Below, piece after piece: positions 1 through 8,109 of a stretch of DNA of 64,000 nucleotides. Below the pieces are notes generated by a model. That model did not search any database, had not been told where the DNA came from, and saw only the letters and a program-made list of their open reading frames with translations. How positions within the stretch are numbered: the first letter of the stretch is position 1; every line of letters starts with the position of its first letter. Made by a program: the position numbers and the translations under genes. This stretch comes from CAYYMH01 sp964472785. Lineage in GTDB: Bacteria > Zhuqueibacterota > Zhuqueibacteria > Thermofontimicrobiales > Thermofontimicrobiaceae. The DNA lies in assembly GCA_964472785.1 (NCBI GenBank), contig CAYYMH010000013.1:1-64000 (forward strand). The letters are read 5' to 3'.

Positions 1-83
1 TTTATACCTGCATTTTCAAATTAGATGCTATTTTTAAATTTGGTAATAGAATAATGTATTGAATTTTAATTGAGGAGACTAAT

Positions 84-641
84 ATGGCTTCAATCTCTAA
101 TTTCCGACGTGGGATGACCATAATTTACAATGACGATATCTATTATATCACAGAATTCCAACACGTGAAAGTAAGTCGCGGACGTGCCATGATCAGAACC
201 AAACTCAAAAATGTGAAGACAGGCAAGGTCATTGAAAATACGTTCCGGCAAACCGACAAAGTTGAAGAAGTCCGTATAAACGAAATTGCAATGCAATATC
301 TTTACGCTGATAAAGATAGTTTTTATTTCATGAACATGGAAACATACGATCAGATTCCGATTCCTCATCAAATCATTGGGGACAAACGTAAATTCTTAAA
401 AGAAGGCATGATGGTTAAAATACAATTCTATGAACAATCGCCCATTACCTCTGAATTACCAACCACTGTTGATTACAAAGTCATCGAAGCGGAACCAGCA
501 GTTCGGGGAGATACAGCAGGGAATTTGACCAAAACAGTCAAAATTGAAACGAACGCCGAAGTTGAAGTCCCGCCTTTTATTGAAGAAGGCGATACAATTC
601 GAATCGATACACGTGACGGAGCATACGTTTCCAGAGTGTAA
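84..641 (+). CDS. efp: Elongation factor P
   Basis: Binds between the P and E sites of the ribosome and relieves stalling at polyproline. Full length (185 aa): KOW-like N-domain (about 1-62), OB domain (68-128) and C-domain ending in the family signature IRIDTRDGAYVSRV. An AGGAG site lies just upstream of the ATG. The loop that normally carries a modified lysine (PGKG in E. coli) reads VSRGR here, so Arg32 occupies the tip. Arginine at this place is known in EF-Ps that are rhamnosylated by EarP. No modification gene lies in the window. The next gene is convergent, so efp is probably transcribed alone. Confidence 0.96.
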   Translation: MASISNFRRGMTIIYNDDIYYITEFQHVKVSRGRAMIRTKLKNVKTGKVIENTFRQTDKVEEVRINEIAMQYLYADKDSFYFMNMETYDQIPIPHQIIGDKRKFLKEGMMVKIQFYEQSPITSELPTTVDYKVIEAEPAVRGDTAGNLTKTVKIETNAEVEVPPFIEEGDTIRIDTRDGAYVSRV

Positions 642-671
642 ATTTCGGTAATTTTTTGGGGTAGATAAAGC

Positions 672-697
672 AATCCCCTGTTAATTAACAGGGGATT
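672..697. terminator. Perfect 26-nt palindrome between convergent genes
   Basis: An 11-bp stem (AATCCCCTGTT / AACAGGGGATT) with an AATT centre follows the efp stop by about 30 nt and lies before the convergent protease gene. It could end transcription from both sides. There is no clean T-run on the + side, so termination is inferred from position and stem strength only. Confidence 0.5.
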
Positions 698-781
698 ACT
701 TCGATCACAATGGCAACATCAATTAAGGGAGGAATTATTAAAGAGGTTTTTTATGCAATGGATTTTTTAACTGATCTCTCC

Positions 782-2194
782 TCACTTTAAATACACCAAT
801 CTTCTTGTCGAACAAAAATCTCCGGCCATTATTTGATAGTAATAAACACCAGAATTCACCTGCTGTCCTTTCGAATCAGAACCATCCCATACAATTCCAT
901 GGTAGCCGGCTTTGATTGTCGTTTGGAGAAGCGTCTTTACTTGTTTGCCAATTAAATTATATATTTTGAGCGTTGCGAATTCTTGAGAAGGAATTTGAAA
1001 ATATATCTTCGTGTTGTTGTTAAATGGATTTGGATAATTTTGTTTCAAAACACATTTTTCAGGAGGTATTAAAACCACTTCCAAAATTTCAGAGTAACAA
1101 AACCGCCCATCAAAATCAATCTGTTTCAACCTATAATAATACTTTCCCTCGGATAACACCCGATCAGTATAGCTGTAAGCTTGAGGAACTGTTGTAGTAC
1201 CAAATCCTTTTATAAAATCAATTTTTTCAAACTGAACCCCATCCTGACTTCGTTCTACATCAAAGCCATAATTTTCAGTCTCCGATTCTGTCGTCCAACT
1301 TAATTCAACTTGATTTTTCACCACATTCGCTGAAAATGAAGCGAATTCAACTGGCGTCGCCTGTGTTAAATAAACTCCGGAAGCGATACAGGCATATCCC
1401 CCAAACTTTACATCATCAGTTACATCGTCATAGGAAATTCTGAAGTAACCAGCTTCACCCCAGGAGCTGCTCCAGCTGTTCTTTGCTTTGAAGTATTCTA
1501 ATTCCTGATCATAACCAACAACTAAAACCGCATGCCCACGTGAAGATGAAATTTCACTACCTTCATAATTATAAATCCCACCTGTATAGTTAGTAAAAGT
1601 ACCATCGGCAGGTACCAACATACTGACCAGAACCGGACCTGTTTGCAGAAGTGTCTTTAAATTGTGAATGGTGTTATCGTCAGGGAGCCCCCACCGACCA
1701 TAATAGTCATATTCAGTCAGCTTAATCAAATATTCCGGGTTGTCACATCCGTCATCACAATTCCCATTCTCTGCGAGATAGGTGTAGCAATCCTCAGGCG
1801 GTATGCCGTTTTCATGAATATACTTGAGTGCTTCACCGTACCAACCGCCACTACAACTTCCTGTCGCACAAGATACAATGACTTGTTCAGATAGATTATG
1901 ATAATCGCTCAAGTTCTCTACCAAAGCAACAGCGGCAAATGCCCAACATGAACCGCAACTCGATTGGTTTTTTACCGCACTATCCTCCTCGCTCCAATCC
2001 ACTTTTGCCAATAGATTTCCTGATTGAAATTTCAATGACGCTGATGATTTGCCTTTCCAGTAGTCGGTGACATCCTGTGGTATCGTCAATCCAAAATTGA
2101 ATTCTTGAGAAAATAGATATGAGCTGAACAAGGGGAACAAGAATACCAATCCAATTAACTTTATTCGAATAATATGTCCCAAATATCTTTTCAT
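782..2194 (-). CDS. Secreted papain-family (C1A) cysteine protease with T9SS sorting domain
   Basis: Extracellular cysteine endopeptidase. Signal peptide 1-29 (cleavage near SYLFSQ). Catalytic domain about 65-275 with oxyanion Gln77, nucleophile Cys83 in CGSCWAF, His220 in RGHAVLVVGYD and Asn238 in KNSWSSSWGE. A fibronectin-III-like segment follows at about 283-375. The C-terminus holds a T9SS type A sorting domain (QNYPNPFN..., then YLIGKQVKTL-like strands, ending VYYYQIMAGD...VYLK). Only about 35 residues separate the signal peptide from the mature domain, far less than the usual 60-100 residue inhibitory propeptide. Single gene, convergent with efp. Confidence 0.92.
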   Translation of the reverse strand: MKRYLGHIIRIKLIGLVFLFPLFSSYLFSQEFNFGLTIPQDVTDYWKGKSSASLKFQSGNLLAKVDWSEEDSAVKNQSSCGSCWAFAAVALVENLSDYHNLSEQVIVSCATGSCSGGWYGEALKYIHENGIPPEDCYTYLAENGNCDDGCDNPEYLIKLTEYDYYGRWGLPDDNTIHNLKTLLQTGPVLVSMLVPADGTFTNYTGGIYNYEGSEISSSRGHAVLVVGYDQELEYFKAKNSWSSSWGEAGYFRISYDDVTDDVKFGGYACIASGVYLTQATPVEFASFSANVVKNQVELSWTTESETENYGFDVERSQDGVQFEKIDFIKGFGTTTVPQAYSYTDRVLSEGKYYYRLKQIDFDGRFCYSEILEVVLIPPEKCVLKQNYPNPFNNNTKIYFQIPSQEFATLKIYNLIGKQVKTLLQTTIKAGYHGIVWDGSDSKGQQVNSGVYYYQIMAGDFCSTRRLVYLK

Positions 2195-2754
2195 ATATTG
2201 TTAGCCATTTCTTTGTTAAATCAATGAGCTATTTTCATAGTCAGGCAATTTTTATGCCCATCAAAAATCTATACATGTCAATTAAAGCCGGGATTTAACC
2301 CTGCAAAAGAAACTCTTCTCAATTCAAAAAATAAATAGTGAGCTAATTTAAAATTTTATTATTACTTATAATTTTTAATCAATTAAAATTATTCTTCTTG
2401 ATTTTAATTTTGTGATTCTATATATTAGTAATTGATTTATTACAATCAACGACCTTTCATGATAGGTATTGCGTTTTACAATCATCTAATTTCAAAATGA
2501 AATACAAAATTACAAAAATTTATTAAAAATCTAATTTGTGTTATATTAGGTCAATGATATGTTTGCTACCAGACATTTTTTAAAAAAATTGATTTATTGC
2601 AATTAATATGCACAGATAAACACAGATTTCAAAGAATCTATTATAAAATATTCTACAAGTCATAAAAAATAGCATTGAAAATCTGTGTTAATCGGTAGTA
2701 AAAAAATAGTGTTTGGTAGTGAGATAATTTGATAAAATTAAAGCGAAGGTCATT
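2195..2754. other. AT-rich 560-bp intergenic region between divergent genes
   Basis: Very AT-rich, no convincing coding frame. It must hold promoters for the leftward protease and the rightward glycosidase, but no strong -35/-10 pair stands out. It contains one inverted repeat at 2611-2697, listed separately. Confidence 0.6.
2611..2697. repeat. Inverted-repeat element, ATCTGTGTTAATC type
   Basis: Left arm 2611-2633 (core AACACAGATTTCAAA) is the imperfect reverse complement of right arm 2675-2697 (core TTGAAAATCTGTGTTAATC), with a loop of about 41 nt. The arm resembles a second copy at 39318-39348. No coding capacity. Confidence 0.6.
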
Positions 2755-3615
2755 TTGACTTCCAAATCAAAAAAATCTAACAAATTATTCTGGCGATTAC
2801 TATTTGTTCTGGTGATTTTATTTATTTTATACCGGCAATTTCCAGTATTTTTTAAAAATACTATTGGCACTTTGGCTATTTCATTAAAATCAAAAATTGG
2901 TAAAGAGAATGACATCAAATGGAAGAACCTGGAAGCTGGTATTGATATCTGTACGGTCACAGCTAAAAACTCACAAGCCACCTTTGCCACAGATGTTTTT
3001 CTGGTGCGCTTTGATCCGGCAAAAATTCATACGTCCGTGCATTACGAAAAAAATCTGAAACGAGCCAAAGAGGTTGTGGAAGCTATAGGTTCAATAGCTG
3101 CAATCAACGCCAGTTTTTTCGATCCCAGCGGAAAGCCGTTGGGTTTACTTGTTCACCAGGGAGATATCATTCAAATGACACCTAAACGTGGCATGTTAAA
3201 CTCAGGTATATTTTCCATCAAATTTGGTTATCCGGCAATATTTCACCGCGATCATTTTAACGCCAATGGCATTACTGAAGCAATCCAAAGCATGCCGCGA
3301 TTAATTCATGATCGCATAATCATTGATAAAATAAAGAATAAACAGGAACCATCGCGACGTTCCGGTGTTGCGATAGATTATGAAGGTCGAATAATTATTT
3401 TTATTACCGAAACTCATCTGGGTGGTTTAAGCTTCAATGATTTACAACATCTCCTATTGAAGCCGGAATTTGGAATTCGCTCTGCGCTTAATCTTGACGG
3501 CGGTGGGTCCAGTCAGCTCTATCTTAAAACAGAAAAATTTGAAAAGCACATTCCCGGATTAGTTGATGTTCCTGTTTTTCTCTGTTTCTCAAAAAAAACA
3601 GGTGAATTAAATTGA
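2755..3615 (+). CDS. Phosphodiester glycosidase family protein (NAGPA/DUF2233 type)
   Basis: Membrane-anchored exported protein of 286 aa. Residues 12-30 form one N-terminal membrane segment after a Lys-rich start. The rest matches the fold of the mammalian uncovering enzyme (NAGPA) and bacterial relatives that cleave sugar phosphodiesters: INASFF-D-PSGKPLGLLV near 117-133 and the hallmark NLDGGGSSQLYL near 249-260. TTG start at 2755 with a GAAGG site upstream. Its TGA overlaps the TTG of the next gene (TTGA), so the two are probably translationally coupled. Substrate unknown. Confidence 0.85.
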   Translation: MTSKSKKSNKLFWRLLFVLVILFILYRQFPVFFKNTIGTLAISLKSKIGKENDIKWKNLEAGIDICTVTAKNSQATFATDVFLVRFDPAKIHTSVHYEKNLKRAKEVVEAIGSIAAINASFFDPSGKPLGLLVHQGDIIQMTPKRGMLNSGIFSIKFGYPAIFHRDHFNANGITEAIQSMPRLIHDRIIIDKIKNKQEPSRRSGVAIDYEGRIIIFITETHLGGLSFNDLQHLLLKPEFGIRSALNLDGGGSSQLYLKTEKFEKHIPGLVDVPVFLCFSKKTGELN

Positions 3616-5168
3616 AAACAAAATCTGTAATTTTAATAATCATTATTTACATGGTTATCCAATCTGTTTGCCAGGCTCAGCAACTGAAACCAGTTAACAA
3701 ACTGGGAGAGGTCAATTTTTCGACCGTTGAAATACTCATTTTACTCTACACGAACACTGCGGCAGGCACACTTTCACAAACAGATATTGACCGGTTAAAA
3801 GGTACGTTTGATTTATCGCGAAATTTTATCTGGCGAAATTCAAAATGTCAACTCAATATCAACTTATCGTATCTTGTGATCAGTGATTTTAAAAATAGAA
3901 ATTTCTTCCCGATGAGCGGACTACTTCAGCCGGATTCAGTGGAAAAAGATTTGATTCTTAATAAAGTGAGCGAAACTCAATTAGACGTGGTTGCCACGAT
4001 CTACAAATCACCATATAAGATGCGAAGTACCGGTGGGACTCGCATTTTTAAAAATAAGGCATATCTGTACCTGACTTATCCCTTTAAAACAAATATCATT
4101 TATCCTACCCCGCTTAGTGACGTTGATAATGATGCCATTTGGCTGTTCACCTCTGAATTACATAATACATTTAATTTATTATGTTGTGCAAGGGACAAAA
4201 CCATGGGGGATATCGATGATCCGATCCGATATGCGCAGCAATCCGGGGAATCATTCAGCTATCTGGCAGAATTATTTCGTAATTTTGACGGCTATCTCGA
4301 ACTAACAAAAAAGTGCGGTCGAATCGGAATTGCACAAGACAGGGACAACGATGGCTTCGTGGATAGTGATGTTCGTGTTCCGGTCGACGAATCCAGATTT
4401 GGCAGCGACCCGTCAGCAGTTGACTCTGATGGAGATGGGTTGTCTGATTTGTATGAATTCATCGCAGGGATTTATCAGAGCACTGATCCTCAAAAAATGG
4501 ATACAGACAATGATGGCTATCTTGATGGTCATGACGAATATCCATTGCACCCGTTTAATAATAAAATTCCCAAAATCACACCTGCCTTTGAAAAGAATTG
4601 GGGTACATGGTTTTTATTTACCAAAGAACTGGATTATACAACTGAAAATGTTTTGCTGGGTGTTCGATTAAATACTAAAATTTATTTCAACTGGGACAAC
4701 GATTTCTTATATTTTGGTTGTGAAATGGACGCACCTGCAACGCTTCATTTTGATATTGATTTACTCAATAATGGCTGGTGGCATGGCAAAGACAACTATC
4801 GACTGGTGGTGGATCCGTATTCGGATCGATTCTCTGAAATTCACGTCATGCTTGCGCCAGACACGATCGACCGATTGCGGGACTCACTGAAAATTCAGCA
4901 CTATTCTTTATGGGATGATGATCCTGAATATATTTCAAAATACGAACCGATTCTCGACGAGCGAACAATTGAGCTTGAAACCGCTGTTTATGAACAGAGA
5001 TATATTATAAAAATGAAAATACCCAATAATGCGAATGTTCCTTTTCAATTACAAGAAAATCATAAAATTGGAATGCGTATCTATTTCAGCGCCGATGAAT
5101 TCGGAACAAATCTAATGTGGTCATCTGTTTATGAACCGTATGCTTTTTTTGAGATTATTTTAAAATAG
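3612..5168 (+). CDS. Secreted protein with Ca-binding (thrombospondin-3-like) repeats and a C-terminal CBM9-like domain
   Basis: Signal peptide 1-22 (IQSVCQA|QQ). The N-terminal region (about 30-230) is not recognised with confidence; it has no HExxH motif. Residues about 239-305 carry Asp-rich calcium repeats (DRDNDGFVDSD, DSDGDGLSDLYEF, DTDNDGYLDGHDEYP) of thrombospondin-3 or dockerin type. The last 190 residues (DNDFLYFGCEMDA..., ending FFEIILK) look like a CBM9-type beta-sandwich. There is no T9SS tail, so it is probably periplasmic or exported another way. The TTG start overlaps the upstream stop, which suggests a joint function with the glycosidase on extracellular glycans. Confidence 0.75.
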   Translation: MKTKSVILIIIIYMVIQSVCQAQQLKPVNKLGEVNFSTVEILILLYTNTAAGTLSQTDIDRLKGTFDLSRNFIWRNSKCQLNINLSYLVISDFKNRNFFPMSGLLQPDSVEKDLILNKVSETQLDVVATIYKSPYKMRSTGGTRIFKNKAYLYLTYPFKTNIIYPTPLSDVDNDAIWLFTSELHNTFNLLCCARDKTMGDIDDPIRYAQQSGESFSYLAELFRNFDGYLELTKKCGRIGIAQDRDNDGFVDSDVRVPVDESRFGSDPSAVDSDGDGLSDLYEFIAGIYQSTDPQKMDTDNDGYLDGHDEYPLHPFNNKIPKITPAFEKNWGTWFLFTKELDYTTENVLLGVRLNTKIYFNWDNDFLYFGCEMDAPATLHFDIDLLNNGWWHGKDNYRLVVDPYSDRFSEIHVMLAPDTIDRLRDSLKIQHYSLWDDDPEYISKYEPILDERTIELETAVYEQRYIIKMKIPNNANVPFQLQENHKIGMRIYFSADEFGTNLMWSSVYEPYAFFEIILK

Positions 5169-5738
5169 AAAATGATGAGGCTCTCTTTTCGACTACAAAA
5201 ATAACGAAAAGGTTTCGAGTGCAATCTTCATTTTCGATTAATCAATTTGGCTTAAATTAGTTATGAATTATATTATTAGCGTTACTGGTCAGCCCTGAAG
5301 TCTTGAAGATATAAAGAAAAGCCAACGAGACTGTTAGAATATTTTTAGAGATGTTTTCTTTGTGTAACTTTGAGTCTTGGTGTCTTTGTGGCAAAGAAAA
5401 CCCTCTGAATAGTGTAAGAGATTCGTATAAACACGAATCTAACTTTAAATCAGAAACTTGACAAAATTTCAAGTTTCTTGAAAGTTACATTTTAATTTTA
5501 ATCATCGTATTAAAATCTATGTCAGAATGATTTCTCGACAGAATGATTAAATTTATAAATATCAATTGTTTTGCCGTTTAATTATTTTGCCACAAAAAAA
5601 TACTTTGGATTATTCAAGTTGGGAATTAATTTTTCACAGAAAAACATTTGTGAAAGGTTAATAAATTTTCGCTAATCCGGTACTAATCATTATCGAGAAT
5701 TTTAACTGAAAAATAGCAAAACTAAGATAGTAGATTTC
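5169..5738. other. 570-bp intergenic region
   Basis: AT-rich, no gene supported. It contains the inverted-repeat element at 5291-5395. The promoter for the following rightward run should lie in 5600-5730, but no clear consensus pair was found. Confidence 0.55.
5291..5395. repeat. Inverted-repeat element, CACAAAG type, copy 1
   Basis: Left arm about 5291-5323 (CTGAAGTCTTGAAGATATAA...) and right arm about 5353-5395 (ACTTTGAGTCTTGGTGTC then TTTGTGGC) are imperfect reverse complements. The right arm is made of roughly 7-8 nt units (CTTTGTG, CTTTGAG, CTTGGTG). Similar units recur at 37374-37457, 50219-50393 and 53451-53635. Confidence 0.55.
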
Positions 5739-6149
5739 ATGGTTTTAAAAAAAAGCAAAGATATTTGGCAAGCTGCATTTAAGCTGATGACAGCCGGGGA
5801 CAAAGTTCTCGTGCTGTTTTTTCTCATAATATCAGTGACAATGCTGATCGTTTTAGATGTTTACCAAAAACCGGGCAGCTTTGTTAAAATCGAAAGTAAT
5901 GGTACGCTCATCTTCAAAATAAAGATCACAGAAAATCGGGAATTGAACATCACAGGCCCGGTCGGCAACACGCACATTTCAATTCGTGACAAATCTGTTC
6001 GCGTGATTGACTCGGATTGTCCGGAAAAAATATGTGTTAAAACAGGCAAAATCCGTAATGCTGGTGAATTTATCGTTTGTGTGCCGAACAAAGTTGTTGT
6101 AAAAATCCAAGGAGATCGACCAAATCATTTTGACGTTATCACACAGTAA
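5739..6149 (+). CDS. NusG domain II-containing membrane-anchored protein
   Basis: 136 aa. One membrane segment at about 23-41, then a small beta-domain with the family signature DSDCPEKICVKTGKI and VCVPNKVVVKI. This is the stand-alone NusG-II fold on the outer side of the membrane. In other bacteria such proteins sit next to Gx transporters and often near Rnf or FMN-transferase genes; here the next gene is a Gx transporter, overlapping by 20 nt. Molecular role unknown; the conserved Cys pair may be redox active or bind a ligand (inference). Confidence 0.85.
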   Translation: MVLKKSKDIWQAAFKLMTAGDKVLVLFFLIISVTMLIVLDVYQKPGSFVKIESNGTLIFKIKITENRELNITGPVGNTHISIRDKSVRVIDSDCPEKICVKTGKIRNAGEFIVCVPNKVVVKIQGDRPNHFDVITQ

Positions 6150-6681
6150 AAGCAAGTCACTGAGTAATTCTCTGATTGTCAAACTGAGTTTACTTATCGG
6201 AACAGGTTTAGTACTTTTTATATTCGAATCGCTGATTCCGCGGCCGTTACCCTGGATGAAACCTGGATTAGCCCATGTTGCCACATTGCTTGCACTCTAT
6301 TCAATGGGAAGCCGGGAGACTTTTATTGTCGTGATTGGGAGAGTTCTGCTTGGTTCACTTTTATTGGGGTCATTTTTTAATCCGACCTTCCTTTTGAGTA
6401 TTACCGGCGCATTAAGCGCGACGATAATCATGGTCATCCTGAAAAGTCGGTTTTCATCAATCTTCAGTATTTTCGGGATCAGTATTTCGGGTGCAGTTGT
6501 GCATAATTTAACACAACTTCTCATTGTCCAAATATTAATTGTCCGAAAAACCGAATTTTTCTATTTAGCGCCCGTGATGACTTTATCAGCCGTATTCACG
6601 GGTTTCGTGATCGCCTTTGTGAGTTACTTAATTCTAATGAAAATTGGGATCATCAATCCGTTGATAGAGCAAAACACATAA
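6130..6681 (+). CDS. Gx transporter family protein (heptaprenyl diphosphate synthase component I-like)
   Basis: 183-aa membrane protein with about five to six helices. The N-terminal motif ESLIPRPLPWMKPGLAHVAT is diagnostic of the family. These proteins resemble S-components of ECF transporters, and their historical name as a prenyl synthase subunit is doubtful. TTG start at 6130, 20 nt inside the NusG-II gene; an AAGGAG site lies about 15 nt upstream, rather far, so the start is uncertain. Confidence 0.82.
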   Translation: MTLSHSKSKSLSNSLIVKLSLLIGTGLVLFIFESLIPRPLPWMKPGLAHVATLLALYSMGSRETFIVVIGRVLLGSLLLGSFFNPTFLLSITGALSATIIMVILKSRFSSIFSIFGISISGAVVHNLTQLLIVQILIVRKTEFFYLAPVMTLSAVFTGFVIAFVSYLILMKIGIINPLIEQNT

Positions 6682-6687
6682 ACTCAA

Positions 6688-7470
6688 ATGAATCGAAGAA
6701 ACAATACAGTAATTATTTCTTTTAAAAAAATTATCATGCCAGTTATTTTTGTGTTTGTTTTACTCAATTGTCATTCTTCATCAATCAAAAATGACTTGAG
6801 TGACGCTGAGTTAGCAATAGCCGTGAAACATGAAAAACAAGCATTCGTACGAGGCCAAGAAATCTGGTTTGATCCGCAAATCGGCTCAAATGGTTTATCG
6901 TGCGAATCATGTCATCCGCATGGTGAAATGACAAACGCAGAAACCTATCCCCGTTATAAACATGTTCTCAGAACAATGTCATCTCTTTCGATGACTCATA
7001 ATTTTGCAGTCGTAAATGAAAGCAAGGGCAAACCATGGGAGATCGGCAGTTACGATGCCAATTCACTGGTGCTTTATGTCAAAGCACTGGCAAACGGAAA
7101 AAAAATTCAGATGGCCTGGCCCAAAAAATTTAAAAAAAATTGGATCGAAAAAGGGAAAGCCGCTTTTTTCAATTCAGGATTAGGTACTAACGGTAAAAAT
7201 TGTGCTTCGTGTCATGCAGAGAATAATGACGAACAAAATATCATTCATAAACAAATGACAAGAAATTTAAAGGGTATCGCTGCATTTTATCCGAGATACA
7301 GTTTTCGAAGAAGCGAAGTCTCCATTCTTGAACAGGAAATCAACTATTGTATCGAAAAATATTTAAAGGGAAAACCCCAAATATTTGACAGCGAAACAAT
7401 TATTGCCCTGCTGAGCTATCTGACATCGTTGAGCGAAGGTCGAAAAATTGAAGTTAGCAAAATTGAATAA
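6688..7470 (+). CDS. Diheme c-type cytochrome lipoprotein
   Basis: 260 aa. The N-terminal hydrophobic stretch ends in the lipobox VLLNC (Cys28), which predicts a lipid-anchored envelope protein. Two heme c sites are present: CESCH at 72-76 and CASCH at 172-176, each in a cytochrome c-like domain. The spacing suggests two domains of a peroxidase/MauG-like or cytochrome c class I type, but the distal features needed to name it are not clear. It starts 6 nt after the Gx transporter stop, so it is co-transcribed and probably carries electrons outside the cytoplasmic membrane. Confidence 0.88.
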   Translation: MNRRNNTVIISFKKIIMPVIFVFVLLNCHSSSIKNDLSDAELAIAVKHEKQAFVRGQEIWFDPQIGSNGLSCESCHPHGEMTNAETYPRYKHVLRTMSSLSMTHNFAVVNESKGKPWEIGSYDANSLVLYVKALANGKKIQMAWPKKFKKNWIEKGKAAFFNSGLGTNGKNCASCHAENNDEQNIIHKQMTRNLKGIAAFYPRYSFRRSEVSILEQEINYCIEKYLKGKPQIFDSETIIALLSYLTSLSEGRKIEVSKIE

Positions 7471-7601
7471 TATCAGTGGCTGAATACTATTCTCATTTTC
7501 ATAATTATTGTAATTTTGATAAGAATCATTTTTGAGAATTTCTGAATAAGTAATCACAATCATTTTAAATATAAAATATTTTTTGTCTGTGAGGCAGAGT
7601 C

Positions 7602-8096
7602 ATGAATAGTTTTGAAGATGTAAAAGCACTTGGCGACTTAGCAGTTGCAGAAATTTTAAAAACACACGTTATCTCTGTTACGCCGGATACACCCATTCTG
7701 AACATTATTCGAATTTTCAGAGATCACAATTTTGAGGGAATTCCTGTTATTAAAAATGGATATTTGCACGGGATGGTCATGCGTCGGGATCTGTTGAATT
7801 TATACTTCATTCAAACAAGAGACCTGGATGAAAGTGACACCCGAAAACTGTTCCAACTAATTTCACTCATGGATGCAAAACAACCGATCTCAAGCTTTAT
7901 GGACTCAGAACCATTGACTATTCGGCCGGATTGTAAAATATCAAAATTAGCTCAAATGATGTCGGAAAATGATCTATACACTTTTCCGGTGGTACAAGAA
8001 AAGCGCAGATTTTCTTTCAAAGAAAAAAAGCAATTTATCGGCATCGTAACGCTGACCGATATGATACCATTATTGTACGAAGCAATTTGTTGTTAA
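7602..8096 (+). CDS. CBS-domain pair protein
   Basis: 164-aa soluble protein made of two CBS motifs: about 25-70 (VISVTPDTPILNIIRIF... GMVMRRDLL) and about 103-160 (PLTIRPDCKISKLAQMM ... FIGIVTLTDM). Such pairs bind adenine nucleotides and regulate partners. The start lies 13 nt upstream of a cation/proton antiporter gene, so an adenylate- or NAD-sensing regulatory role for that transporter is plausible (inference). Confidence 0.88.
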   Translation: MNSFEDVKALGDLAVAEILKTHVISVTPDTPILNIIRIFRDHNFEGIPVIKNGYLHGMVMRRDLLNLYFIQTRDLDESDTRKLFQLISLMDAKQPISSFMDSEPLTIRPDCKISKLAQMMSENDLYTFPVVQEKRRFSFKEKKQFIGIVTLTDMIPLLYEAICC

Positions 8097-8109
8097 ACTT
8101 GAGGTATCT

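Noticed and set aside
5257..5472. A leftward frame of 71 aa across the inverted repeat
   Set aside because: It runs through the repeat element and has no site or similarity; probably chance.
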